Shown one piece after another: positions 23,356-35,560 of a DNA stretch of 64,000 bases (position 1 is the stretch's first letter; each line of letters starts with the position of its first letter). The translations under genes were made by a program, and so were the position numbers. Origin of the DNA: Symsagittifera roscoffensis (lineage: Eukaryota > Xenacoelomorpha > Acoela > Convolutidae); the NCBI RefSeq assembly GCF_963678635.1, contig NW_026970820.1, positions 1,302,001-1,366,000 of the forward strand, given 5' to 3'. The notes below the pieces were generated by a model. It saw only the letters and a program-made list of their open reading frames with translations. It was not told the origin of the DNA and ran no database searches.

Positions 23356-25858
23356 AGGAAATTGTTTCGCCCCACCCACCCGACCTAAAATTTTACCCAC
23401 CCACCTGATCAGTCAGTGCGCCTTCACGTCTTCTTTTGAAAATTGATTCATTCCGTAGCTGGAATCGATTAATGGTATTGCCTAAGAAATAAAAGATTGA
23501 CAGACACGACTGTTTGATAGACACTTTTTCGGATCTTTTTTTCTAATACATTTTCAAAATTATATCCTGAAAATAATCATGCGCCTTCATCACATATGTC
23601 ATCGAAGCAAATAGAGTATCGTGTTGGTTCCATAAATGTATCCCAGTATCCACAATGCTAAGAAGCAGGAAAACTAAAATACCTTTCTATTAAATTTGAG
23701 ATTCAATGTCTCCTGAAGGAAAAGAAAACGCTCTCCTAGGGTGCAAGTTTTCCGCAAAAACTGTATAAGCTGAAACATAACAGCACAACATATCGGCTGG
23801 TCTCTATTTCTCTGCTCTTTATTCGAGGTCCCGGATGCCCCTACCTGGGACCACAAGGGTCCCAGGGCGCATCCTATAGGGATTGAAGCATCAAACGTAC
23901 AATCATGAAATGAGAAATTCTAATCACTTATTACAATTTTCCATATTTCATTTTGCTCAGCAATCAATAAACTGTTGTATTTTTAACTTGAAGAGCCTGT
24001 TATATTATCAAACAAAATTTTTCGATAAAAATTACATTTTTTTTAGTTTTTCAAACAAAATTTTCAAATTTGAAACAAAAGAAAACCCTGCATTTCTTTG
24101 CAGTAACTAAGTCAATGCACTGTAGCTACACTAGTGAATGTAAAACATAGTTAAAAAAACGGACAACTGAATCTGGTTTTTTAAATTTAATGTTTTTTTG
24201 TTTGGCTTTTAAATAGGATCACGTCAATTAATAATTGAAATTGAGCAAACAAGAATAAAACACTCTCAATTTTTGTTCAAAATTGACTAGAAAAATGATC
24301 AAACCACTCTATAGTGCCTATGGCAAGCTCAAAACATCCATCAAAAACCACTTTTGTTCACTTTTAAAATTGAATTTTTTTTCGACCAAAAAAAGTTAGA
24401 GATGAAATTGAAAAAAAACGAAAATTTACCTAATTTGAAAAAATTGGTGTCAAATTGCCTTATCCATAGAAACACTTTCTATGAACCTATTCAGAAAGGT
24501 TTTGTTGAGCAATGCCGAAAAAATTACCCCTTTTGAGAAAAATTCAAAAAACACATTTTTGGTTAACTCAAAAAAGTAGAAAAAGTGGGAAAAGGGGTCT
24601 TCAAAATGAAACCATCCAAAAGTGGCATTAACTAACTGCCATTTTTTTGTGAATTCAGACCCGCATACAAAAAATTACGAAGATCCTACGTGAAGTTTTC
24701 GAGAACAGATTAGTTTCTCCGGAATTTTGGTAGTACTAATTTCATTACTGTACTTATAATTAAAGTCAAATCAAAAAGTCGTAAAAACTTCAATTTTTAA
24801 TCAATTTTGACAAATAAATGATCAAAACCCACTAAATTGGCTATAGCAAGTTCGATTCTACCATCAGAAACCATTTTTTCCAATTTCTGAAAATTTTCAT
24901 TTTTTAAAAAATAAATGTTGAGTCACAAACGGGAAAAATCATACTTTTTCAAAAATTCAAAAAAAATTGATCCATTTAAACTAATTCATCAGGCAACACG
25001 TTAGGAACCTGTTCAGAATGGTTTCCATGATCAAAGCAGCAAATGTCACCCATTTTGAGAAAAGTCGAAAAAACACCTTTTTAGTTAACTCAAAAAAGTG
25101 GAAAAAATGGAGAAAGGGGTCTTCAAAACGAAACCATCCAAAAGTTGCATTAACTAACTGCCATTTTTTTGTGAATTCAGACCCGCATGCAAAAATTTAC
25201 GAAAATCCTACGTGAAGTTTTTGAGAACAGATTAGTTTCTCGGGAATTTTGGTAGTACTATTTTTATTACTATAATTATAATTAAAGTCAAAACTAAAAG
25301 TCGTAAAAACTACAATTTTTAATCAATTTTGACAAATTAATGATCAAAACGCACTAAATTGGCTATGGCAAGTTCGAATGTACCATCAGAAACCATTTTT
25401 TCCCATTTTTGAAAATTTTCATTTTTTTGAAATTAAATGTTGAGTCACAAACGGGAAAAAACAAATTTTTTCAAAAAGTCAAAAAAAATTGTTCCATTTA
25501 AACTTATCCATTAGGTCACACGTTGGGAACTTGTTCAGAATGGTTTTCATGATCATAGCAGCAAAATTTACCCATTTTGAGAAAAGTCAAAAAAACACCT
25601 TTTTAGTTAACTCAAAAAAGTGGAAAAAGTGGGAAAAAGGGTCTTCAAAATGAAACCATCCAAAAGTGGCATTAACAAACTGCCATTATTTTCTAAATTC
25701 AGACCCGCATGCAAAAAATTAGGAAATTCTGACGTGCGGTTTTGCAGAAGTCGATAGTTTCTGGGCATTAGTAACAACGTAAAAAATTTTTTGCTTTTTG
25801 ACCGGAAGGGGCCCCTACCCCTTCCTAAATGCTTTTTGTGCTACACGCGACCATCTAG
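23356..25858 (+). repeat. Family D module D2
   Basis: A 2503-bp D unit, near-identical to D1 with only scattered substitutions. H2 is at 23834-23873 and H3 at 25804-25825. It contains the same three 522-bp body units. The junction after CGCGACCATCTAG is with family E here, whereas D1 is followed by B1. The same module end therefore accepts different neighbours. Confidence 0.92.
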
Positions 25859-25990
25859 CCGGTCAGGTCTGCGTCCCACCCGCCCTCCGTGACTAATCTT
25901 GCTTCCGAGAAATATCATTTGTTTCACCTTTACCCCATCCCAGGTCAGTTACTCTTGAAAAAAGTCCTACTTGAAACGTTCGCATTCACT

Positions 25991-26009
25991 TTGCCCCCTA
26001 CGGGCGCAA
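25991..26009. other. Hairpin H1, E type (imperfect)
   Basis: TTGCCCCC and GGGCGCAA pair with one C-C mismatch around loop TAC. E2 has ATTGCGCCC and GAGCGCAAT with a different single mismatch, so the E family form is weaker than that of A, B or C. Confidence 0.7.
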
Positions 26010-26337
26010 TGGTGAAGCCCATTTTTTCTTCTCACTGAACTTCTTCTCCGAACAGTTCACATAAAACATTACTATGGTTTTATCTGAAATCTGCCGTGTC
26101 CAGCTGCGACTCCGACTTTTTTCACGTCACTGGTGTTCCAACAACAGGTCCACATGAGATTCCCATTCAGATACTGTCTCAATTTTGAAAATACTGATTT
26201 GATTTTTTTTTGCCATTTTTCGCAAAATAAACTAATTACTTCATTCGAATTTTTAAAAAAATACCGAAAAACACTTAAAGATAGCAAGACATTATTGTGA
26301 CTGTCGTCTATATCTGTTCTCTTTGTTGGAGGTCAAT

Positions 26338-26378
26338 GATGCTCCCTAAGTGGGACCACAAGGGTCCCAGGGAGCATC
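26338..26378. other. Hairpin H2, E type: 41-bp nested inverted repeat
   Basis: Outer arms GATGCTCCCT and AGGGAGCATC pair over 10 bp. Inner arms GGGACC and GGTCCC pair around ACAAG, with a short unpaired AAGT on the 5' side only. All four E copies keep it exactly. Confidence 0.9.
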
Positions 26379-26626
26379 AGTAAAGGCTTTGGATAGTATG
26401 CCATTTTTGATTATGATAAAATTTTTGGCCAATTGTGTTTTTTTGCAGTCCCTTATCCACTGCAAATGTAAAGACTAATTTTTGTTTGAAGTTTTAAAAA
26501 ATAATAATAACCTTTTCATTTGTGATGACTCGTATCACTCATAAATCAATGGAAGACTCTGACTAACCTTCTCAAGCATGGAAATACATCAAAAAGAAAA
26601 AAAGATTCTGGTTATTTCAGACTGCT

Positions 26627-28186
26627 TTTTTTGTTAAATTTCAGATAGATTTTGAAAACTCTTTCTTCAAATTGTATGTCTGCCGAAAAAGAACAAAAAT
26701 TACAAACTGAAACCATTTTGGTTAAATTAAGGCTCTTCACCCACCAAACTGGAAATTGCGAAGCTGAAACGAACAATCGACAGCCCATTTTATAAGTTTC
26801 GTTTTATTTTTTCAAAACATGTGTCATATATTTTCAAAAGCAATTTATTAAAGTTTCATTTTTTACCAGAAAAGTAAGTCCGAAAAAAAAACAGATTTTT
26901 AAATACTGTCAAAAAATAAAGTGGCAAGTAGTTTTACCAATGGAATCATAGTATATGATTAAGTTCAAAATAGTTTTCATTACCATTGACTAGACGCTTA
27001 CTCAATTTGAGAAATGTCGTTAATAACTTTTTTGGAAACATAAAAAACGGATAATGGAAAAGTTTTCTTCAAACTTATAGAAAAGAGTTTTATGAGAAAA
27101 ACCATTACTAATATCACGTGTAAATTAGGAGAGTAGATTCAGGCCACATGCAAAATTTCAGCAGAAGCACTCAAGCAATTTTGAGAACGAAACAATTGTT
27201 CCAGAAAATGACAAAGTAGTATATACACCAATTTTACCATAAATCGTCAAAATAAAAAAATCGCAAAAACTACAAATTTTATCCAATTTTGACTTTTAAA
27301 TACTCTATACCGACTAAATCAACTATGCTAAGCTCGAATCAATCATCAAAAACCATTTTTAATCGTTCTGAATTTTTCAAGTTTTTTTCTATCAAAAAGT
27401 TGAGTCAGAAATGGGAAAAAGGTTTTTTTTTTCAGAAAAACAAAAAAAGTTGTTCAAAATCAAATAAAAATCTAAGCCACTGTTTTTGAACTTGCTCAGA
27501 ATGGTTCTGGTGACCGAAGCCGTAAAACGTACCCAATTCGAGGAAATTCGAAAAAACTCTTTTTTCAGCACTTTGAAAAAGTGGAAAAATGTAAAAAATA
27601 GTCTTCAAACAAATAGGATGAAAAAGTGATCAGTAAAAGCATCGATGCCGTGTCAAATGAGGATCGCATGCCAATTTTTGAAACAATCCATCGGGTTTTT
27701 TTTAAGAACGAAACCATTTTTTGACAATTTTAGTAGTAGTATTTACACTTATTAGTACCATATATGGTCAAAATTCAAAAATACAAAAAACTACAATTTT
27801 TATCCGATTTTGACCTTCAAATACTCTATACCCACTAAATTGACTATCGGGAGCTCGAATCAACCATCAAAAACCACTTTTAAATACTTTCAAAATTTTT
27901 TATTTTTTAAATCAAAATGTTGAGTCAGAAATAGGAAAAAACAATTTTTTTCAAAAAGTCAAAAAAAGTTGTCCCAATTGAATAAACTCACTAAGCCACA
28001 CTCTATGAACCTGTTCAGAATGGTTTTCATGATCAAAACCGTAAAAAGTACCCAATTTGAGAAACTTCGAAAAATCACCTTTTAGTTAACTCAAAAAAGT
28101 GGAAAAATTGGGTAAAATGGGCTTCAAACCGATAGGATCGAAAAGTGACCTTTATAAGATATGATTGCCGTGTCAAATTAGGGCCG
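26627..28186 (+). repeat. Three ~520-bp tandem subrepeats inside E1
   Basis: Boxes at 27146 (ACATGC), 27666 (GCATGC) and 28186 (GCATGC) give two periods of 520 bp. Each unit contains an AAATACTCTATAC or related segment, TTGAGTCAGAAAT, CAGAATGGTT and a short A-rich stretch before the box. The first unit is the most diverged. The arrangement matches the D body, supporting a common 3' half for D and E. Confidence 0.82.
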
Positions 28187-28336
28187 CATGCAAAAAATTA
28201 GCAAAATTCAACGAAACGTTTTTGAGAACTCGACAAATATGGTCATTTTGGTAAATGTATAATTTTAGAAATTTTTTGCCCGGAAGGGGCCCCTACCCCT
28301 TCCTAATTGCTTTTTGTGCTACACGCGACCATCTAG

Positions 28337-30869
28337 AGGTTACTGTTTCGCCCCACCCACCCGACCTAAACCTTTACCCACCCACCTGATCAGTCAGGCC
28401 ACTTCCACGTCGTCTTTTTAAATTTTATTCATTCCGTAGCTGGAATCGATTAATGGTATTGCCTAAGAAATAGTAGTTTGACAGACACGACTGTTTGATA
28501 GAGAATTTTTCGGATCACTTTTTCTAATAGATTTTCAAAATTATATCCGGAAAATTATCATGCGCCTTCATCACATATGTCATCGAAGCAAATAGAGTAC
28601 CGTGCTGGTTCCATAAATTTATCCCAGTTTCCACAATGCTAAGAAGCAGGAAAACTAAAATACCTTTCTATTAAATTTGAGATTCAATGTCTCCTGAAAG
28701 AAAAGAAAACGCTCTCCTAGTGTGCAAGTTTTCCGCAAAAACTGTATAACCTGAAACGTGACAGCACAACATAGCGGCTGCTCTCTATTTCTCTGCTCTT
28801 TATTCGAGGTCCCGGATGCCCCTAACTGGGACCACAAGGGTCCCAGGGCGCATCCTATAGGGATTGAAGCATCAAACGTACAATTCTTTTCTATTCTATC
28901 AAACGAATCATACAAAAAGAGAATTTCTATTCACTTATTACAATTTTTCATATTTCATTTTGCTCAACAATCACTAAACTATTGTATTTTTAAGTTGAAG
29001 AGCCTGTTATATTATTGAACAACATTTTTTGATAAAATTTACATTTTTTTTTCGTTTTTCGAACAATATTTTCAATTTTGAACCTAAGGGATACACTGCA
29101 TTTCTTCGCAGTAGCTACTACAGGTGCACTCTAGCTACACTAGTGAATGCAAAAAAATAGTAAAAAAAACGGACAACCGAATCTGGTTTCTTAAATTAGA
29201 TGTTTTTTTATTCGGTTTTTAATTAGGATCACATCAAATAAAAATTGAAAGAGAGCAAAGACAAGAATAAAAAAACTTGCTATTTTCGTTTAAAATTGAA
29301 AATTAAAATGATCAAACCACAGTAAATTGCCTATGGCAAGCTAAAATTATCCATCAGAAACCACTTTTGTTCACTTTTCAAATTAAAATTTTTTGTCGTC
29401 CAAAATTGACCAGAGTTAAAATTGAAAAAAATCTTATTTTCGTGAATTTCAAAATACTGGTGCTAATCTATAATATCCATAGAAACACACTCTATGAACC
29501 TAATTGGAAAGGTTTTGATGAGCAAAGCCGAAAAATTACCCATTTTGAGAAAAGTGCAAAAAACACCTTTTTGGTTAACTCAAAAAAGTGGAAAAAAGGG
29601 GGAAAGGGGTCTTCAAAACGAAACCATCCAAAAGTGGCATTAACTAACTGCCATTATTTTGTGAATTCAGACCCGCATGCAAAAATTTACGAAAATCCTA
29701 CGTGAAGTTTTTCAGAACAGATTAGTTTCTCCGGATTTTTGGTAGTACTGATTTCTTTACTGTACTTATAATTAAAGTCAAATCAAAAAGTCGTAAAAAC
29801 TACAATTTTTAATCAATTTTGACAAATAAATGATCAAAACCCCTTAAATTGGCTATGGCAAGTCCGAATCTACATTCAGAAACCATTTTTTCCCATTTCT
29901 GAAAATTTTCATTTTTTAAAAAATAAATGTTGAGTCACAAACGGGAAAAATCATATTTTTTCAAAAAGTCAAAAATAATTCCTCCATTTAAACTAAATCA
30001 TCAGGCCACACGTTAGGAACCTGTTCAGAATGGTTTCCATGATCAAAGCAGCAAAAGTCACCCATTTTGAGAAAAGTCGAAAAAACACCTTTTTAGTTAA
30101 CTCAAAAAAGTGGAAAAGTGGGAGAAGGGGTCTTCAAAATGAAACCATCCAAAAGTGGCATTAACAAACTGCCATTATTTTCTAATTTTAGACCCGCATG
30201 CAAAAAATTACGAAAATCCTACGTGAAGTTTTTGAGAACATATTAGTTTCTCGGGAATTTTGGTAGTACTATTTTCATTACTATAATTATAAATAAAGTC
30301 AAAACTAAAAGTCGTAAAAACTACAATTTTTAATCAATTTTGACAAATAAATGATCAAAACCCACTAAGTTGGCTATGGCAAGTTCGAATCTACCATCAG
30401 AAACCATTTTTTCCCATTTCTGAAAAGTTTCGTTTTTTAAAAAATAAATGTTGAGTCACAAACGGGAAAAATCATATTTTTTCAAAAATTCAAAAAAAAT
30501 TGTTCCATTTAAACTAATTCACCAGGCCACACGTTAGGAACCTGTTCAGAATGGTTTTCATGATCAAAGCAGCAAAAGTAACCCATTTTGAGAAAAGTTG
30601 AAAAAACACCTTTTTAGTTAACTGAAAAAAGTGGAAAAAGTGGGAAAAAGGGTCTTCAAAATGAAACCATCCAAAAATGGCATTAACAAACTGCCATTAT
30701 TTTCCAAATTCAGACCCGCATGCAAAAAATTAGGAAATTCTGACGTGCCGTTTAGCAGAACTCGATAGTTTCTAGGAATATGGACCAATGTAAAAAATTT
30801 ATTGCCTTTTGACCGGAAGGGGCCCCTACCCCTTCCTAATCGCTTTTTGTGCTACACGCGACCATCTAG
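28337..30869 (+). repeat. Family D module D3
   Basis: A 2533-bp D unit with head AGGTTACTGTTTCGCCCC, differing from the D1/D2 head in its first bases. H2 is at 28815-28854 and H3 at 30815-30836. Internal boxes at 29685, 30196 and 30718 give periods of 511 and 522 bp. The first half is diverged from D1; the last unit is closer to the D5/D6 type (CGTTTAGCAGAACTCGATAG). Confidence 0.92.
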
Positions 30870-33346
30870 AGGAAATTGTTTCGCCCCACCCACCCGACCT
30901 AAAATTTTACCCACCCACCTGATCAGTCAGTCCGCTTCCACGTCGTTTTTGAAATTTGATTCATTCCGTAGCTGGAATTGATTAATGGTTTTCCCTAATA
31001 CATGAAACTTTGACAGACAGATATCCAACTATTTGATAGAGCATTTTTCGAATCACTTCTTCAAACAGATTTTCAAAAAAAGCCTAAAAAAAATCATGCG
31101 CTTTTATTACATATGTCATCGAAGCAAAAAGAGTACCGTGTTGGTTCCATAAATGGCTCCAGTACCCACAATGCTAAGATGCAGGAAAAATATCTTTCTA
31201 TTAAATTTGAGATACAATGTCTCATGAAGGAAATGGAAACGCTATCCTAGGGTGCAGGTTTTCTGAAAAAATGGTATCAGCTGAAACATAACAGCACAAC
31301 ATAGCGGCTGCTCTCTATTTCTCTGCTCTTTATTCGAGGTCCCGGATGCCCCTACCTGGGACCACAAGGGTCCCAGGGCGCATCCTATAGGGATTAAAGC
31401 ATCAAACGTACAATCATGAAATGAGAAATTCTAATCACTTATTACAATGTTCCATATTTCATTTTGCTCAGCAATCAGTAAACTGTTGTATTTTTAACTT
31501 GAAGAGCCTATTATATTATCAAACAAAATTACATTTAATTTTAGTTTTTCAAACAATATTTTACAATTTGAAACAAAAAGAAACCTTGCATTTCTTTGCA
31601 GTAACTAAGTCAGTGCACTGTAGCTACACTAGTGAATGTAAAACATAGTTAAAAAAACGGACAACTGGATCTGGTTTTTTAAATTTAATGTTTTTTTGTT
31701 CGGCTTTTAAATAGGATCACGTCAATTAATAATTGAAATTGAGCAAAGACAAGAATATAACACTCGCAATTTTTGTTCAATATTGACTAGAAAAATGATC
31801 AAACCACTCTATATTGCCTATGGCAAGCTCAAAACATCCATCAAAAACCACTTTTGTTCACTTTTAAAATTGAATTATTTTTCGACCAAAAAAAGTTAGA
31901 GATGAAATTGAAAAAAAAAACGAAAATTTACTTAATTTGAAAAAATTGGTGTCAAACTGCCTTATCCATAGAAACACTTTCTATGAACCTATTCAGAAAG
32001 GTTTTGTTGAGCAATGCCGAAAAAATTACCCCTTTTGAGAAAAATTCAAAAAACACATTTTTGGTTAACTCAAAAAAGTGGAAAAAGTGGGAAAAGCGGT
32101 CTTCAAAACGAAACCATCCAAAAGTTGCATTAACTAACTGCCATTATTTTTAAAATTCAGACCCGCATGCAAAAAATAACGAAAATCTTACGGGAACTTT
32201 TTGAGAACAGATTAGTTTCTCCGGAATTTTGGTAGTACTGTTTTGATTACTATAATTATAATTAAAGTCAAATCTAAAAATCGTAAAAACTACAATTTTT
32301 AATCAATTTTGACAAATAAATGATCAAAACCCACTAAATTGGCTATGGCAAGTTCGAATATACCATCAGAAACCATTTTTTCCCACTTTTGAAAATTTTC
32401 ATTTTTTTTAAAATTTATGTTGAGTCACAAACGGGAAAAACCATATTTTTTCAAAATGTCAAAAACAGTTGTTCTTTTCAAGTTAGTTCATAAGGTCACA
32501 TGTTATGAACCTGTTCAGAATGGTTCTCATGTTCAAAGCCATACAAATTACCCATTTTGAGAAAAATTCAAAAAACACCTTTTTGGTTAACTCAAAAAAG
32601 TGGAAAAAGTGGAGAAAGGTGTCTTCAAAACGAAACCATCCAAAAGTGGCATTAACTAACTGCCATTTTTTTGTGAATTCAGACCCGCATGCAAAAATTT
32701 ATGAAAATCCTACGTGAAGTTTTTGAGAACAGATTAGTTTCTCGGGAATTTTGGTAGTACTATTTTTATTACTTTAATAATAATTAAAGTCAAAACTAAA
32801 AGTGGTAAAAACGACAATTTTTAATCAATTTTGACAAATTAATGATCAAAACCCACTAAATTGGCTATGGCAAGTTCGAATGTACCATCAGAAACCATTT
32901 TTTCCCATTTTTGAAAATTTTCATTTTTTTGAAATTAAATGTTGAGTCACAAACGGGAAAAAACAAATTTTTTCAAAAAGTCAAAAAAAAATATTCCATT
33001 TAAACTAATTCATCAGGCCACACGTTAGGAACCTGTTCAGAATGGTTTTCATGATCAAAGCAGCAAAAGTCACCCATTTTGAGAAAAGTCGAAAAAACAC
33101 CTTTTTAGTTAACTCAAAAAAGTGGAAAAAGTGGGAAAAGGGGTCTTCAAAATGAAACCATCCAAAAATGGCATTATTTTCCAAATTCAGACCCGCATGC
33201 AAAAAATTAGGAAATTCTGACGTGCGGTTTAGCAGAACTCGATAGTTACTAGGAATATTTACCACTGTAAAAAATTTATTGCCTTTTGACCGGAAGGGGC
33301 CCCTACCCCTTCCTAATCGCTTTTTGTGCTACACGCGACCATCTAG
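30870..33346 (+). repeat. Family D module D4
   Basis: A 2477-bp D unit with the AGGAAATTGTTTCGCCCC head, as in D1 and D2, although here it follows a D module. H2 is at 31345-31384 and H3 at 33292-33313. Near 33170 the final subunit lacks about 20 bp (the AACAAACTGCC segment) present in other D modules. The junction is with C4. Confidence 0.92.
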
Positions 33347-35560
33347 CACCCTCAAGGTCACGTGTGTGATTTTTGTTTTTGGTATTTTCTGAAAACAAAA
33401 GAGAGCGTGGTCATGCATCTACATCATGTGCCCAAGCAAATACGTGGACTTCTACGCATTCCCATTCGCAATGCGCCCATCGGGCTCAAATGCCAATGCT
33501 CAATTAATTTTGCCAGGTGAAAAAAAAATTATTTAAAAAGTTCTGCTAAACTTTATTTTAAACTACCACCAAAAAACGCAAAGATTTCAAAGTGTAAAAC
33601 AATCAAATTTTTGCCAATACCGGGCTTGCAATGAGACTGATGTTGACAAAAGTAAAATAGAAAATGTAGAAAATGGAAAGAAAAAAATTGTTCAAAATAA
33701 GAACGCAACATCAAAAACTTATTTGATCTCCGCTCAAATCATAATTCAGATCAGGCTGATTTCAGATTTTAAGCGTAGAATTTACGTTTACGGCTGCTCC
33801 CTCTACAGGTCCCAGAGGGACCGAGTGAGCATCCTACCTCGATCCAGGTTAACGGATAGTTGTTCTTAATTTTTCACAATTTTTTTTTCTCTAATGCTTG
33901 TTTTCACTTCCTCATGAGAAGCTGTATTAATTTTTAAAAAATTTATTTTATCCATCAATGCTTCCAAGAACAACTGATTTTAGGCGATTACAAATGCGGT
34001 TGTTGAAACTAGTAAGGGATAATGATGAGAAAAATTGTAAGTTTTCAAATGAATTTAAAAACAGTTTTTTTCCTTTTTTTCTTTTGTAAATCGGGAGAAA
34101 TGAATCAGTTTTTTTTAAGTTTTCCTCGCACCACCCACTGTTCCTAAGTAATGAAGATTCCTGTTCTAGCCGTTATAACACTTTGGCAGAAAAAACATCA
34201 ATATGATGTAAAATGTTTTGAAAAAGAGAAAAATTTAAACATTATGTTTTTTAAAAAAAAAATCAAAAAATTGTAATTTTCAAAATTGAAAAAAAGTAAA
34301 AGTTAATTGCATATTACGATTCACCGTACCCAACTTAGTGGGTATAGCATTTTAAATTACCAAAAAATGTTGAAAATTGTAGATTTTATGAAGTTTTCAT
34401 TTTGGCTATTTTTCCTTGTCGCCTCCACTCAAGGCACCTTTGAGCCAACTTGAGAAACTGGAACCTAAACAAGCTATACAGATAAGTCTCAATGAGCCAT
34501 TTTCAGCGTGATAACACGCCTGGAAGAAAAAAAACTCCAGAAAAGAAAGAAAATTTTGAACTTTAACCTTTTTTCTTCTTCAAATGGCGATACTTAGAAT
34601 AATTTTTCATCTGAAAAGTTCAAAAAAAATCAAAAAATTCAAATTTTGAAAATTTTTTTAAAAAATCTCATCAGTCTGTTTATTGGAGTCTTCGAGGTTT
34701 TGAGAGATCTTATCTGGCGGCTAACAACAAAAGGATCATTTATTATAAAAATTTGAGAAAGGTCAAAAAAACATGTTTTTTCGACTTTTTTGACAGAATT
34801 TCGAAAGCAATATCTTGGCAAAAAACAAGAATGAGGGCCTAAAATTAGTACAAACAGTACTCCCACATAAGGTACATTAGGTTGGAAACAAAAAATTTAC
34901 TCTGACTCAAAAATCGTTTTTTAACTTTATTTCTGAACAAGAAATTGAAAAGAAATCAAAAACTTAAAAATTTTTTGAAAAAAATGATTGTTTTGAAAAA
35001 GTGCCAATTTTTAGCTGAAACTTTTCATTTTAGCTAATAAAGCCAGAGCAAGGACCTTTAAGCTCAAATAAATTAATTATGCAAATTATTTTCAAGTTTT
35101 TTCGTTAAAGCCTTTTATTTTGAAAAAGTATTCAAAAATGGGTAAAAAAAAGTCAAAAAAATCAATTTTCTCCGATTCAAAAAACTCCACTACCATGATG
35201 ATTAGTGCGTTAGATAGGACTGCTGAGATCAATTTAGACGTTCTTTCATAAGTATATCAAAATTTTTACTTATTTTTGAGAATTAAGCAAAATAAAAACT
35301 TTTCCCAAATTGGGCAAAAAGCCCAAATTAGCCCAAACACCTGTTAAAAATTGTTGGGTCAAAAAATCACAAAAGGAAACCCCTATTCGTTTGAAATTTT
35401 AGGGCCGCATGCAAAAAATTAGACCAATCTAACCTGACAATTTCGAGAATCAACTTTTTTGTCAAAATTCTCTAAAGACCAATTTAGGGAGATTACTTGT
35501 ACCGGTGGGGGCCCTACCCCACCTAAAAAATTTTTGAAATGCTGGAACGCGGCCACCTAG
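33347..35560 (+). repeat. Family C module C4
   Basis: A 2214-bp C unit with head CACCCTCAAGGTCACGTG followed by TGTG. H1 at 33472-33488 is the most damaged C copy: TGCGCCC faces GGGCTCA, giving one mismatch. H2 is at 33796-33830 and H3 at 35504-35523. It begins a run of four C modules (C4-C7). Confidence 0.92.

Larger units (their letters stand above)
25859..28336 (+). repeat. Family E module E1
   Basis: A 2478-bp E unit with head CCGGTCAGGTCTGCGTCCC. H1 is at 25991-26009 (TTGCCCCC and GGGCGCAA, one C-C mismatch, loop TAC). H2 is a 41-bp hairpin at 26338-26378 (outer arms GATGCTCCCT and AGGGAGCATC, inner GGGACC and GGTCCC). The body has ~520-bp units marked by boxes at 27146, 27666 and 28186. 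H3 (28282-28303) and the tail are those of family D. The unit is near-identical to E3. Confidence 0.92.
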
